A DNA stretch of 64,000 nucleotides. Source: Dietzia massiliensis (lineage in GTDB: Bacteria; Actinomycetota; Actinomycetes; Mycobacteriales; Mycobacteriaceae). Below the pieces are notes generated by a model. It ran no database searches and was not told where the DNA came from. It saw only the letters and a list, made by a program, of their open reading frames with translations. A program made the position numbers and the translations under genes. Below, one piece after another: positions 37,124 to 49,470 of this stretch (position 1 is the stretch's first letter; each line of letters starts with the position of its first letter). The stretch is taken from the NCBI RefSeq assembly GCF_018390595.1, contig NZ_JAHBAV010000011.1:1-64000 (forward strand), given 5' to 3'.

Positions 37124-38887
37124 TCAGCTGACCTGGACGATCGGCAGCCGCAGGGCTCCCGGCGCGGCCTCCGGGACCATCGGCGACACGGGCGGGACCG
37201 GCGACAGGCGCCGGTAGTCCTCGCCCTGGGCCGGGCGCTGGTCGGCCTCACCCTTGTTGGGCCACAGCGACATGGCCCGCTCGGCCTGGGCGGTGATGCT
37301 GAGCGCCGGGTTGACACCGAGGTTCGCGGAGATCGCCGATCCGTCCACGATGTGCATCGTCGGGTAGTTCCACACGCGGTGGTACGGGTCCACGACCCCG
37401 GTCTCCGGCGAATCCGAGATCACGCAGCCGCCCAGGAAGTGGGCGGTGAGCGGGATGTTCGCGATCTCGCCCCACGTGCCCCCGGGCAGGCCGCCGATCT
37501 CCTCGGCGATCTTGCGGGTGGCCTCGTTTCCGGCGGGGATCCAGGTGGGGTTGGGCTCCCCGTGACCCTGCTTGCTGGTGACGTACCTGAACGGACCGAA
37601 GCGCTTGACGTAAGTCTGCAGCGAGTTGTCCAGGTTCTGCATCACGAGCGCGATCACCGAACGCTGGCTCCAGCGGCGCAGGTAGAACAGCTGCATGAAC
37701 ATGGCCGGCTCGCGCCGGACCTCGTTCAGCAGGGTGCGCCACCGCGGGAGCGGCCCGTCACCGTCCGTCAGCAGGGTCTGCAGGATGGCGATGGCGTTGG
37801 AGCCCTTGCCGTACCGGACCGGTTCGATGTGGGTGTCCGACCGGGGATGGAACGACGACGTGATAGCCACCCCCTCGGAGAAGTCCTGCTCCGGCTTGTA
37901 GTTCGGACGCATGGCCCCGAGGATCGCCTCAGAGTTGGTCCGGGTGAGCCGACCGATCGCATCCGAGAGCCTGGGCAGGGACCCGGAGTCCTTGGCGTAG
38001 TGGAGCAGGTGCTGGGTTCCCCAGGTGCCGGCCGCCACGACAACCTGTCCGGCGGTCACCGTGGTGGTGCGCTTACCGCGACGCGTCCAGGCGCCCGTCC
38101 GCTCGAGGGTGATCTCCCACGTGCCGTCGCCGCGCTCACGCAGGTCGCTGACCGTGGTCCGGTCCAGGATGCGGGCGCCCGCGCGCTCGGCCAGGGCGAG
38201 GTAGTTCTTCATCAGCGTGTTCTTGGCGTTGTGCCGGCAGCCGGTCATGCACTCGCCGCACTCGATGCACGCGTTGCGGTCCGGTCCCACCCCGCCGAAG
38301 TACGGATCGGGGACGAGTTCACCGGGCTTGCCCTTGCCGCCGGTCTTCTCGCCGAAGAACACGCCGACCGGGGTGTAGACGAAGGTGTCCTCCGCGCCCA
38401 TGTCGCGGGCGACCTTCTTCATGACCTCGTCCGAGTGGGTGTGCGTGGGGTTGGTGACCACGCCGAGCATGCGGCGGCCCTGGTCGTAGAACGGCGTGAG
38501 CTCGTCCTCCCAGTCCGTGATGTGGCCCCACTGGCGGTCCTTGAAGAACTGGCCGGTCGGCTTGTAGAGCGTGTTGGCGTAGTTGAGCGAGCCGCCTCCC
38601 ACGCCCGCGCCGGCGAGGATCATCACGTCGCGCATCATGTGGACGCGCTGGATACCGAACAGCTTGAGCTTGGGCGCCCACACGTACTTGTGGAGACGCC
38701 ACGACGTCTTGGGCAGGTCGGCGTCCTCGAAACGACGACCGGCCTCAACCACCGTGACGCGGTAGCCCTTCTCCGTGAGCCGCAGGGCCGTCACGCTGCC
38801 GCCGAAGCCTGATCCGATCACGAGGACATCGGTGTCCGTCGCCGCGGAGGGGGCGTGGGACGGGATCGACTGCGTGTGTGACGTCAT
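37124..38887 (-). CDS. choD: GMC oxidoreductase, cholesterol oxidase (ChoD)-like
   Basis: A 587-residue FAD enzyme of the glucose-methanol-choline family, equivalent by position and sequence to mycobacterial ChoD. It has the FAD-binding VLVIGSGFGGSVTALRLTEK (near residue 22), AGAGVGGGSLNYANTLY, a Cys-rich ACIECGECMTGCRHNAKNT segment that resembles an iron-sulfur site, and the C-terminal HIVDGSAISANLGVNP. No signal peptide is seen. Despite the name, these proteins' true sterol activity is not settled. It sits beside guaB3 as in M. tuberculosis. Confidence 0.88.
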   Translation of the reverse strand: MTSHTQSIPSHAPSAATDTDVLVIGSGFGGSVTALRLTEKGYRVTVVEAGRRFEDADLPKTSWRLHKYVWAPKLKLFGIQRVHMMRDVMILAGAGVGGGSLNYANTLYKPTGQFFKDRQWGHITDWEDELTPFYDQGRRMLGVVTNPTHTHSDEVMKKVARDMGAEDTFVYTPVGVFFGEKTGGKGKPGELVPDPYFGGVGPDRNACIECGECMTGCRHNAKNTLMKNYLALAERAGARILDRTTVSDLRERGDGTWEITLERTGAWTRRGKRTTTVTAGQVVVAAGTWGTQHLLHYAKDSGSLPRLSDAIGRLTRTNSEAILGAMRPNYKPEQDFSEGVAITSSFHPRSDTHIEPVRYGKGSNAIAILQTLLTDGDGPLPRWRTLLNEVRREPAMFMQLFYLRRWSQRSVIALVMQNLDNSLQTYVKRFGPFRYVTSKQGHGEPNPTWIPAGNEATRKIAEEIGGLPGGTWGEIANIPLTAHFLGGCVISDSPETGVVDPYHRVWNYPTMHIVDGSAISANLGVNPALSITAQAERAMSLWPNKGEADQRPAQGEDYRRLSPVPPVSPMVPEAAPGALRLPIVQVS

Positions 38888-39024
38888 GATGCAACTCCCG
38901 GGAGTGGTCGATGTTGTGGGTCACAGTACCTGAGCACGGCTAACTTACCCGACAGTAGCCCGCGGTTTGTCCAGAGGTCGGGGGCTGTCGGTGGCGCGGC
39001 TGACAGGGCCGCCTGCCGGAACGG

Positions 39025-39064
39025 CCGCGCACCCGGGCCCTGGTGCGGGCTTCCGGGTGCGCGG
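39025..39064 (-). terminator. Terminator after guaB2-guaB3
   Basis: A perfect 12-bp stem CCGCGCACCCGG (39025-39036) / CCGGGTGCGCGG (39053-39064) with a 16-base loop lies 17 bases beyond the guaB3 stop codon. Confidence 0.7.
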
Positions 39065-39080
39065 ACTGGAGTCGGAGGGA

Positions 39081-40220
39081 TCAGGGACGGACGGAGAGGT
39101 CCACCTTCTGGAAACCCTTGACGTCGGAGTACCCGCACTTGGCCATGGCCCGCCGCAGGGCGCCCATGAGGTTGCGGGTGCCGTCGGGGACGCTGGTCGG
39201 CCCCTCGAGGACCTCGGCGAGCGGCGCCAGGGCGGTCTCGTCCTCCACCTCGGCGACGTGCCCCCGCGGGACCTTGGGGTGCGCGGAGACCGAATTCCAG
39301 TAGACCCCGCGGCCCGGGGCCTCGAGCGCTCCGGCCAACAGCGGGCCCAGCACGACCGCGTCCGCACCGCACGCGACCGCGCGGGCGATGTCTCCCGAGG
39401 TGTAGATGTCACCGTCGGCCAGCACGTGCACGTAGCGACCACCGGTCTCGTCCAGGTAGTCACGGCGGGCCGCGGCCGCATCGGCGATCGCGGTGGCCAT
39501 GTGGACCTCCATGCCGAGCACCGGCCCGGTGGTGGTGACGCCGTCGGCGCCGCCGTAACCCACGATCACGCCGGCGGCACCGGTGCGCATGAGATGCAGG
39601 GCGGTCTTGTAGTCCACGACGCCGCCGGCGATCACGGGAACATCGAGCCCGCCGATGAAGTCCTTCAGGTTGAGCGGAGCGTCCTCACCACTGACGTGCT
39701 CGGCCGAGATGATGGTGCCCTGCACCACCAGCAGGTCGATCCCGGCCGCGACCAGACCCGGCGTGAGTTCGCGCGCGTGCTGCGGCGAGACCCGCACGGC
39801 GACGGTCGCGCCCTCGTCGCGGATGCGCTGCACGGATGCGGCGAGCAGTTCCCGGTCGATCGGCGCGCGGTGCAGCTCCTGCAGACGGGCGACCGCGCGG
39901 TGACCGGTCAAATCCTCCAGAGCGAGCTCGCGCAGTTCCTCGATCACCGCCTCGGGGTCGGCGTGCCGGGCCCAGAGTCCTTCACCGTTGAGCACGGCGA
40001 GACCACCGAGCTTCGAGAACTCGACGGCCGAGGACGGGGAGACCACCGCGTCCGTCGGGTGCGTCATCACGGGGATGTCCATCTGGTAGGCGTCGATCTG
40101 CCAGGAGGTCGACACCTCCTTGGAACTCCGGGTCCGGCGGGACGGGACGATGTCCACCTCGCCGAGCCCGTACATCCGACGGGCCTCACGGCCCAGGCCG
40201 ATCTCCACGACGTTGCGCAC
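39081..40220 (-). CDS. guaB3: GuaB3 family IMP dehydrogenase-related protein
   Basis: A 379-residue IMPDH-related TIM-barrel protein of the GuaB3 type, without CBS domains. It has EIGLGREARRMYGLGEVDIV at the start, MIVG-like phosphate-binding (AAGVIVGYGGADGVTT) and a conserved LGPLLAGALEAPGRG. GuaB3 members occur beside guaB2 in Mycobacteriales; in mycobacteria a separate essential IMPDH activity comes from GuaB2, and GuaB3's role is less certain. It lies 6 bases downstream of guaB2 in the same operon. Confidence 0.92.
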   Translation of the reverse strand: MRNVVEIGLGREARRMYGLGEVDIVPSRRTRSSKEVSTSWQIDAYQMDIPVMTHPTDAVVSPSSAVEFSKLGGLAVLNGEGLWARHADPEAVIEELRELALEDLTGHRAVARLQELHRAPIDRELLAASVQRIRDEGATVAVRVSPQHARELTPGLVAAGIDLLVVQGTIISAEHVSGEDAPLNLKDFIGGLDVPVIAGGVVDYKTALHLMRTGAAGVIVGYGGADGVTTTGPVLGMEVHMATAIADAAAARRDYLDETGGRYVHVLADGDIYTSGDIARAVACGADAVVLGPLLAGALEAPGRGVYWNSVSAHPKVPRGHVAEVEDETALAPLAEVLEGPTSVPDGTRNLMGALRRAMAKCGYSDVKGFQKVDLSVRP

Positions 40221-40226
40221 GCGCCC

Positions 40227-41855
<1,629 letters not shown>

Positions 41856-41875
41856 TCACGGGTACGGTGGAGGGC

Positions 41876-42298
41876 GTGAACGATCCCCTACGGCACGGAA
41901 TGCCGCCCGACCCGTTCGCCGGCGATCCGGATGACCCGGCCGCGGAGCTGGCCGGGCTCGACCCCATCGACGACGGGGTGCCCTCGGGCCCCCTCGACGC
42001 CGATGAGCGACGCGCGATCGAGGAGGACCTGGCGGACCTCGCGGAATTCCGCCGGTTGCTGGCCCCGATCGGGGTCAAGGGTGTCGCGGTACAGTGCGAG
42101 GACTGCGCGGAGGAGCACTACCACGAGTGGGACATGCTGCGCGCCAACCTCATGCAGTTGCTCGACGACGGTTCGCTGCTGCCCCACGAGCCCGCTTTCG
42201 ACCCGATCCCCGACGACTACGTCACCTGGGAGTACTGCCGCGGTTACGCGGACGCGGTGCGCGCGATGCGTCCCCGCCGGCTGAACTGGCGTCGCTGA
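41876..42298 (+). CDS. DUF5319 family protein
   Basis: A 140-residue acidic protein (NDPLRHGMPPDPFAGDPDDP at the start) with the Cys/His motif QCEDCAEEHYHEWDMLRANL and a later EYCRGYADAVRAMRPR. The CxxC plus distal His/Cys could hold a metal; this is inference. It is the counterpart of Rv3412, which lies between guaB2 and rsdA in M. tuberculosis, as here. The GTG 41876 start has GGAGG six bases ahead. Function unknown. Confidence 0.85.
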   Translation: MNDPLRHGMPPDPFAGDPDDPAAELAGLDPIDDGVPSGPLDADERRAIEEDLADLAEFRRLLAPIGVKGVAVQCEDCAEEHYHEWDMLRANLMQLLDDGSLLPHEPAFDPIPDDYVTWEYCRGYADAVRAMRPRRLNWRR

Positions 42299-42320
42299 CG
42301 CCGGGTCAAGAACAGGGACA

Positions 42321-42358
42321 CCGATCCCCGCCTCCCTGTCACGGGAGACGGGGATCGG
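42321..42358. terminator. Bidirectional terminator
   Basis: A near-perfect 16-bp stem CCGATCCCCGCCTCCC (42321-42336) / GGGAGACGGGGATCGG (42343-42358) with a 6-base loop, followed by TTCGTTC, lies between the convergent DUF5319 and rsdA genes. Confidence 0.8.
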
Positions 42359-42424
42359 TTCGTTCGGCGCGTGACACGGGCGGTCACTCGGCCACAGTGC
42401 CGGCCACAGACCCCGGACCCCGGA

Positions 42425-43450
42425 TCAGTTGGTCGGCGCGGTGGACTCCGGCGCCTGCTGCGACGACGTCGGGGGCTGCTGGGTCGGGGTGGGTACCTGG
42501 GTCACCGTGGTGCGGGACGGGGACGGTGGCACGCCCAACTGGTCCTCCCCCACGTCCCCGCTCGGTCGGCCCGTGGTGGGCGCCAGGAAGTCCTGGATCC
42601 GCTGGGTGTCGATCGGGATCTGGAGCGTCGTGGAGATGCGGAGTCCGTCGAGCGGCAGCGGGATGACCGGCATGCCGGGGGGCGGCGGGGGGATCAGGTT
42701 GGACGGCAGCGGCACCGGGACACCCGGGACCAACGTCGCCGCTCCCGGTGCGGGGGCGGGCGCCGGATTCGGGGCGGGCGCCGGTGCGGGCGACGGCACC
42801 GTGCTCGGGGTCACCCGGCTGAGATCGCGCTTGATGGCGTCCCTGCGCTTCATCAGCTCCACGCGCTCCGAGGCGTCGGAGACCTCGTCGAGCCGCTCGC
42901 TCACCTCGTCGAGGAGGCGTTCGGCTTCCCCTCGGTCGCCCTCGCGGGCGGCGAGGTCGGCGGCGGAGAGGAACTCGGTGAGGTCGTTGACCAGCTCGAC
43001 GTCTCCGGCGCGGTCGGAGAAGATCGTCTTGGACACGCCCCAGAGGGGATCGCCGGGCATCGCGCTGTGCGCGGCGACGGACAGTCCACCGACGATCACG
43101 GCGGCCACGGCCGCGGCACCGGTCACCGCCTGCCAGAGCGCGGGCCGCCTGCCGTGATGGTGGTCGCCGGAGGAGACCCACCCGCGCCGGGGCCACAGCC
43201 GCGACACGTTCGGGGCGAGAGCGACCTCGATCTCCTCGTCGCTCGGGAGAGCGGGCAACTCGGCGGATCCGGTCTCGGAGCGCCAGTCGGCGAACAGGGC
43301 CAGGAGCGGATCGTCCCCGTCGGGGCGCTCTCCGCGTCCGAGGGCGTCGAGGAGCTCATCGTCCCGGTCGACCTCGAGCGGGTCCACCTGGTGCTCGTCG
43401 AGCGAGGCGTCGTCGTCCCGGGCGCCGGGGTCGACATCGTCGTCGTTCAT
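42425..43450 (-). CDS. rsdA: Anti-sigma-D factor RsdA
   Basis: A 341-residue single-pass membrane protein. An acidic cytoplasmic N-terminus (DDDVDPGARDDDASLDEHQV; the likely SigD-binding part) is followed by one membrane helix near residues 109-129 (AVTGAAAVAAVIVGGLSVAA), MPGDPLWGVSKTIFSDRAGD and a long extracellular tail rich in Pro, Ala and Gly. It holds SigD at the membrane until proteolysed. ATG 43450 is fixed by an ATGA overlap with the sigD stop and a GAGGAG 8 bases upstream. Confidence 0.9.
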   Translation of the reverse strand: MNDDDVDPGARDDDASLDEHQVDPLEVDRDDELLDALGRGERPDGDDPLLALFADWRSETGSAELPALPSDEEIEVALAPNVSRLWPRRGWVSSGDHHHGRRPALWQAVTGAAAVAAVIVGGLSVAAHSAMPGDPLWGVSKTIFSDRAGDVELVNDLTEFLSAADLAAREGDRGEAERLLDEVSERLDEVSDASERVELMKRRDAIKRDLSRVTPSTVPSPAPAPAPNPAPAPAPGAATLVPGVPVPLPSNLIPPPPPGMPVIPLPLDGLRISTTLQIPIDTQRIQDFLAPTTGRPSGDVGEDQLGVPPSPSRTTVTQVPTPTQQPPTSSQQAPESTAPTN

Positions 43451-44028
43451 CGCCATCGCTCCTCTCCGTCCTGTTCGATTCTCGCGCGGAGCTGCTTCAT
43501 CGCCCGGTGCTGGGCGACGCGCACGGCTCCGGCCGTGCTGTCGACGATCTCCGCCGTCTCCTCCGCGGAGAGTCCGACCACGACTCGCAGTCGGATGATC
43601 TCCCGCTGCTTCTCGGGCAGGGTGTCGAGCAGGCGGCTCACCGCTCTCGACACCTCGCCGTCGAGGACGTGGTCCTCCGGCCCCGTGTCGGTCGAGAGCA
43701 CCTCGGGGAGGTACTCCACGGGATCAGACTTGTTCCGCGCGGCGCCACGATGGGCGTCCGCGACCTTGTGGGCCGCGATCCCGTACACGAAGGCCATGAA
43801 GGGACGTCCCTGGTCCCGGTATCCCGGCAGAGCCGAGAGCACCGCGATCAGCACCTCCTGGGCGACATCGTCAGCAGACAGGTTGGCCCTCTCCGAGCCT
43901 CCGACGCGGGAGCGGCAATACCGCACCACACCGGGTCGCACGAGCTCCAGCACCCGCGCGGCAGCGGCGCGGTCACCCTTGACCGCGTCGGCGACGGCGA
44001 GTTCCAACTCGTCTGCTGTACCTGTCAT
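43447..44028 (-). CDS. sigD: RNA polymerase ECF sigma factor SigD
   Basis: A 193-residue ECF sigma factor. Region 2 has LSADDVAQEVLIAVLSALPG and PFMAFVYGIAAHKVADAHRG; region 4 has LPEKQREIIRLRVVVGLSAE then TAGAVRVAQHRAMKQLRARI. Position and sequence match SigD of mycobacteria, which controls starvation and ribosomal genes. It is followed by its anti-sigma factor (ATGA overlap). A possible SigD-like promoter overlaps its own start. Confidence 0.93.
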   Translation of the reverse strand: MTGTADELELAVADAVKGDRAAAARVLELVRPGVVRYCRSRVGGSERANLSADDVAQEVLIAVLSALPGYRDQGRPFMAFVYGIAAHKVADAHRGAARNKSDPVEYLPEVLSTDTGPEDHVLDGEVSRAVSRLLDTLPEKQREIIRLRVVVGLSAEETAEIVDSTAGAVRVAQHRAMKQLRARIEQDGEERWR

Positions 44029-44052
44029 CGGATTAGGGGGGCCACGCGTTAC
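44027..44052 (-). promoter_or_regulatory. Possible SigD-type promoter at sigD
   Basis: On the coding strand GTAACG (44047-44052) is followed after 16 bases by CGAT (44027-44030), resembling the GTAACG / CGAT pattern reported for mycobacterial SigD. A second GTAAC lies 13 bases upstream. The CGAT overlaps the annotated ATG, so transcription from it would start inside the gene and would need a shorter SigD; hence low confidence. Confidence 0.25.
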
Positions 44053-44250
44053 ACGGATGTGTTACGGGGCACGGCCTTTCTCTCGGGGCGCGACACGGGT
44101 CGCGACGGGTCCCACGCCCGGGCCCGGGGGCGGCCGGCGCGGCTCGCGCTCAGAATAGGCGCGTGACCGGAGTGTCGGGGGTGTACTGCTGAGCGCCCAG
44201 CGTAACCCTTGCCGCGGGCGCGGGACCACACGACCGGCGTGGAACGGCGA

Positions 44251-44288
44251 CGGGCCCCGCTCCCCGCCGGTGCGGGGAACGGGGCCCG
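44251..44288 (-). terminator. Terminator after groEL1
   Basis: A 15-bp stem CGGGCCCCGCTCCCC / GGGGAACGGGGCCCG with one mismatch and an 8-base loop, 15 bases past the groEL1 stop. The 274-base gap to sigD otherwise has no gene. Confidence 0.75.
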
Positions 44289-44302
44289 TGAGCGGGTCGC
44301 GA

Positions 44303-46048
<1,746 letters not shown>

Positions 46049-46336
46049 TCAGTCGATGACCGCGAGGACGTCACGCGAGGAGAGGATCAGGTACTCCTTG
46101 CCCTCGTACTTGATCTCGGTGCCGCCGTACTTCGAGTAGATGACCTTGTCCCCCTCCTTGATGTCCATGGGGATGCGGTCGCCGTCCTCGTCGAAGCGGC
46201 CCTTGCCGACCGCGACGACGGTGCCCTCCTGGGGCTTCTCCTTGGCGGTGTCCGGGATGACGAGGCCGGACGCCGTGGTGGTCTCGGCCTCGATGGCCTC
46301 GACGAGAATCTTGTCCTCAAGCGGCTTGATCGCCAC
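46049..46336 (-). CDS. groES: 10-kDa co-chaperonin GroES
   Basis: A 95-residue GroEL cap. It begins [20 protein letters not shown], with the mobile loop at [20 protein letters not shown], and ends [14 protein letters not shown]. It is the first gene of the groES-groEL1 operon and lies 154 bases downstream of the CIRCE element that should control it. Confidence 0.97.
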   Translation of the reverse strand: MAIKPLEDKILVEAIEAETTTASGLVIPDTAKEKPQEGTVVAVGKGRFDEDGDRIPMDIKEGDKVIYSKYGGTEIKYEGKEYLILSSRDVLAVID

Positions 46337-46655
46337 GATGATCCTCCCGTATGGGGTGTGGCCGCCCGGATCCCGGGCGGCTCGGAGTGTGGTTCGAAGA
46401 TCCGGGACACCGTGGGCGTCCCGTGGTTTCCGTACGACCCGGCCCGCCGCGTGCGCCGTCGCGGGTGACGCCCTCGGTGCACCGTGTCTATTGGCACTCT
46501 ACACAGGCGAGTGCCAGCACTCAAGGAAACCGCGTGCAGGCTCTTCGCGTTGCGGATCCCCGCGCCGCCGGTAGGCTCGCCCGCACGCACGGACGTCTGC
46601 CACCAGAACACCTCTGCCCGATCCGATCACCCATCGAGGACAGCGAGGCCCAGCG
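46337..46655. other. 319-base intergenic region between groES and the FNT gene
   Basis: This divergent region holds the heat-shock control of groES-groEL1 (CIRCE at 46491-46517, with TAGACA just downstream on the groES strand) and must also contain the promoter of the FNT gene. No further gene was seen. Confidence 0.5.
46491..46517 (-). promoter_or_regulatory. CIRCE element (HrcA operator)
   Basis: TTGGCACTC (46491-46499), nine bases, GAGTGCCAG (46509-46517): a close match to the consensus TTAGCACTC-N9-GAGTGCTAA with compensating changes in both arms. HrcA binding here would repress groES-groEL1 until heat shock. Confidence 0.9.
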
Positions 46656-47471
46656 ATGACCGCAGTAGCCCCTTCCGACATCGTCACCGCCACCGTCGAC
46701 GCCGGGGAGAAGAAGGCCCACATCCCGGGATGGCAGCTGGCACTGCGGGGCTTCCTCGCCGTCTATCTGCTCGGCGCGGCCACGACGCTGGCCGTCATGG
46801 TCACCGACGCGACCGGGGTCGAGATCGTCGGCGCCGTCCTCTTCCCCATCGGCCTCACCCTGGTCGTGCTGCTCGGGTGGGAACTCGTCACCGGCGCCTA
46901 CGGGCTCGTGCCGCTCGCGGTCATGGAGAAGCGGGTCCGGGTGCGGGCCTGTCTGCGGGTCTTCGGCTGGATGATCCTCGGCCACACGATCGGCGGACTC
47001 GCCGCCGCCTGGATGATCACCTCCGTGCTCACGGGGATGGGCACGGAGCCGGACGCGACCGGCGCCCAGGCCCTCGCCGACCTCGCGGTGGAGAAGACGA
47101 TCGCCTACAAGGAGGCGGGCCTGGTCACCGGGCTGAGCTGGGTGACGCTCAGCGCGGTGCTGTGTAACTGGCTGGTGGCGCTGGGCGTGATCATGTCGTT
47201 CTCCTCCTCGAGCACCTCGGGCAAGATCCTGGCGATCTGGCTGCCGATCCTCACGTTCTTCGCGCTCGGCTACGAGCACGCGGTGGTCAACCACTTCACG
47301 ATCCCCGCGGGGATGATGCTCGGGGCGGACGTGAGCGTCGCCGACTGGCTGCTGTGGAACCAGATCCCGGTCCACATCGGAAACTTCATCGGCGGATTCA
47401 CGCTCGCCGGGCTCGGCCTGTACTTCGCACAACGGACCCGCGTCCACCGCACCGAACCGGCCGGGGACTGA
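46656..47471 (+). CDS. Formate/nitrite transporter (FNT) family protein
   Basis: A 271-residue membrane protein with six or more hydrophobic segments. The late part, LCNWLVALGVIMSFSSS, then ILAIWLPILTFFALGYEHAV and NHFTIPAGMMLG, matches the FocA/NirC family, where asparagine and histidine residues line a pentameric channel for formate, nitrite or hydrosulfide. Substrate unknown. It is 7 bases ahead of the DUF4190 gene and inserted between groES and tsaD relative to M. tuberculosis. Confidence 0.88.
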   Translation: MTAVAPSDIVTATVDAGEKKAHIPGWQLALRGFLAVYLLGAATTLAVMVTDATGVEIVGAVLFPIGLTLVVLLGWELVTGAYGLVPLAVMEKRVRVRACLRVFGWMILGHTIGGLAAAWMITSVLTGMGTEPDATGAQALADLAVEKTIAYKEAGLVTGLSWVTLSAVLCNWLVALGVIMSFSSSSTSGKILAIWLPILTFFALGYEHAVVNHFTIPAGMMLGADVSVADWLLWNQIPVHIGNFIGGFTLAGLGLYFAQRTRVHRTEPAGD

Positions 47472-47478
47472 CCGGCCG

Positions 47479-47796
47479 GTGTCCGACCCGTATGACCCGG
47501 TGCACCCGGCAGGCGGAAACGAGTTGGCTCTCGTAGCCCTCGTCGTCGCCGTGGGCAACGTCGTCTTCGGCTCGTTCCTCGGCCTGTTCGTCCCGCTGGT
47601 GCCCGCGGTCATCACCGTGATCGTGGTGATCCTCGGGCACGTGTCGCTCGCGCAGATCAGGCGGCGGGGACAGGAGGGCCGCGCGATGGCGATCTCGGCC
47701 CTCGTCATCGGCTACCTCGGCATCGCGTGGATGCTCATGTTCCTCGTCCTCGCGCTCACGTCCGCCGCGATGGGGATGGCGATTCTCGGGTTCTAG
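47479..47796 (+). CDS. DUF4190 membrane protein
   Basis: A 105-residue protein with two hydrophobic regions (NELALVALVVAVGNVVFGSF and AISALVIGYLGIAWMLMFLV) flanking the HVSLAQIRRRGQEGRAMA loop that is the DUF4190 hallmark. Function unknown. It starts at GTG 47479, 7 bases after the transporter gene, so the two are probably read together. Confidence 0.8.
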   Translation: MSDPYDPVHPAGGNELALVALVVAVGNVVFGSFLGLFVPLVPAVITVIVVILGHVSLAQIRRRGQEGRAMAISALVIGYLGIAWMLMFLVLALTSAAMGMAILGF

Positions 47797-47814
47797 CCGC
47801 GTCGGTGCCGCGCC

Positions 47815-47861
47815 GGCGCCGTGCCGCCCGCCGCGCCGGCGCCGGGCGCCGTGCCGCCCGC
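47815..47861. repeat. GC-rich 30-bp-period repeat downstream of tsaD
   Basis: GGCGCCGTGCCGCCCGC occurs at 47815-47831 and again at 47845-47861, in the 73-base gap between the convergent DUF4190 and tsaD genes, a place where a terminator is usually found. No simple terminator hairpin was chosen because many pairings are possible. Confidence 0.55.
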
Positions 47862-47869
47862 CTGCGGAG

Positions 47870-48907
47870 TCAGGCGACCTGCGTGACCTCGACCGGCAGG
47901 CCCGGGTCGGCGGCGACGGTCAGCGGACTGGGCGCGGCGCCCGAGGCGAGCAGGGCGGAGGCGACCCCCACCACCATGGCGCCGTTGTCCGTGCACAGGC
48001 GCGGCCGCGGGACACGCAGTGTGAGGCCGGCCTCGGCGCACCGGTGGGCGGCGAGGTCGCGCAGCCGCGAGTTGGCCGCCACGCCGCCGCCGATGAGCAG
48101 GGTGTCCACCCCAAGATCGGTGCAGGCCCGCACGGCCTTCATGGTGAGAACGTCGGCGACCGCCTCCTGGAACGACGCCGCGACGTCGGCCACGTCGAGC
48201 TGCTCGCCCTCCCGCTCGGCGGTCTCGATCCGCCGGGCCACGGCGGTCTTGAGCCCGGAGAAGGAGAAGTCGTGGCGGGCGTCGCGCGGGCCGGTCATCC
48301 CGCGGGGGAACGCGATGGCGCGGGGGTCGCCGGTGGCGGCCAGGCGGTCGATCACCGGTCCGCCCGGGTAACCGAGACCGAGCAGACGGGCGACCTTGTC
48401 GTACGCCTCGCCGGCGGCGTCGTCGACGGTCGACCCGAGCTCCGCGACCGGCTCGGTCAGCGAGCGTACGTGCAGCAGCTGGGTGTGGCCGCCGGAGACC
48501 AGCAGGGCCACGCACTCCCCCAGCGGCCCGCCATCGAAGCCCGCGACGGCGACGTGGCCGACCAGATGGTTCACGGCGTAGAACGGCACGCCCCAGGCGG
48601 CGGCGTAGGCCTTGGCCGCGGACGAGCCCACGAGCAGCGCTCCGGACAGCCCGGGTCCGATGGTGGTGGCGACGGCGTCGGGTCGCTCCACCCCGGCCTC
48701 GGTGAGCGCGGCGCGGACCGTGGGGACGAGCGCCTCGAGGTGGGCGCGGGAGGCGATCTCGGGGACGACGCCGCCGAAGCGGGCGTGCTCGGACATCGAC
48801 GAGGCGACCACGTCGGACAGCAGCTCGGCCCGCCCGTCGTCGTGGACCCGGGCCACGGCCACGCCCGTCTCGTCGCACGAGCTCTCGATCCCCATGACGG
48901 TCCTCAT
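47870..48907 (-). CDS. tsaD: tRNA N6-adenosine threonylcarbamoyltransferase
   Basis: A 345-residue ASKHA-fold enzyme that, with TsaB and TsaE, installs t6A37 on ANN-decoding tRNAs. It begins [20 protein letters not shown], has the metal-site [12 protein letters not shown] (His-X3-His), the ATP-binding [11 protein letters not shown] and C-terminal [12 protein letters not shown]. It overlaps rimI by four bases at the end of the operon. Confidence 0.97.
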   Translation of the reverse strand: MRTVMGIESSCDETGVAVARVHDDGRAELLSDVVASSMSEHARFGGVVPEIASRAHLEALVPTVRAALTEAGVERPDAVATTIGPGLSGALLVGSSAAKAYAAAWGVPFYAVNHLVGHVAVAGFDGGPLGECVALLVSGGHTQLLHVRSLTEPVAELGSTVDDAAGEAYDKVARLLGLGYPGGPVIDRLAATGDPRAIAFPRGMTGPRDARHDFSFSGLKTAVARRIETAEREGEQLDVADVAASFQEAVADVLTMKAVRACTDLGVDTLLIGGGVAANSRLRDLAAHRCAEAGLTLRVPRPRLCTDNGAMVVGVASALLASGAAPSPLTVAADPGLPVEVTQVA

Positions 48908-49470
48908 CGGCCGCTCCCCTCTCCCGTGTCGTCGCCACCAGTGTCCGCGCTTCCGCCGCCCGCGCTGCCGGCGACGTCACCGTCCGCGCGCCCGCCGGCC
49001 CGCGCCGACCGCACCATGAGATGCGCGTCGGCCATGCTGGGCCGGTAGTACCGGGGCCGCAGGCCGACGACCTCGAACCCGTGGGTCTCGTACAGCGTGC
49101 GCGCGGGGACGTTGTCGGTCCGCACGTCCAGGACGACCGGCGCGCCCTCCGCGTCGGCCACCGCGAGCATCCGCCGCAGCAGCGCGCGTCCGATGCCGCG
49201 CCCCTGGTACTCCGGGTCGACGCCGATGGTGTGCACCTCGAACTCGCGGTCGCCCTCGGGCCCGAGCCCGGCCAGGACCGCGTAGCCGACCAGCCGCCCG
49301 TCGACGCGGGCGGCCAGGCACGTGGTGTGACGCGAGCCGATCTCGGACAGGAACGCCGCCGCCGACCACGGGCCGTCGCCGCGGAACAGGAGCCTCTCCA
49401 GGTCGGCGCAGCGCATGGCGTCGTCGGGGGCCAGCGCGTCGTGGACGACGTCGGCCGGCGTCGCGGTCAT
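48904..49470 (-). CDS. rimI: Ribosomal-protein-alanine N-acetyltransferase
   Basis: A 188-residue GNAT acetyltransferase expected to acetylate the N-terminus of ribosomal protein S18. The acetyl-CoA motif is [16 protein letters not shown], followed by [20 protein letters not shown] and [16 protein letters not shown]. The last 30 residues are an unusual Gly/Ala/Asp-rich tail ([16 protein letters not shown]) without known role. ATG 49470 overlaps the tsaB stop by four bases (ATGA). Confidence 0.92.
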   Translation of the reverse strand: MTATPADVVHDALAPDDAMRCADLERLLFRGDGPWSAAAFLSEIGSRHTTCLAARVDGRLVGYAVLAGLGPEGDREFEVHTIGVDPEYQGRGIGRALLRRMLAVADAEGAPVVLDVRTDNVPARTLYETHGFEVVGLRPRYYRPSMADAHLMVRSARAGGRADGDVAGSAGGGSADTGGDDTGEGSGR

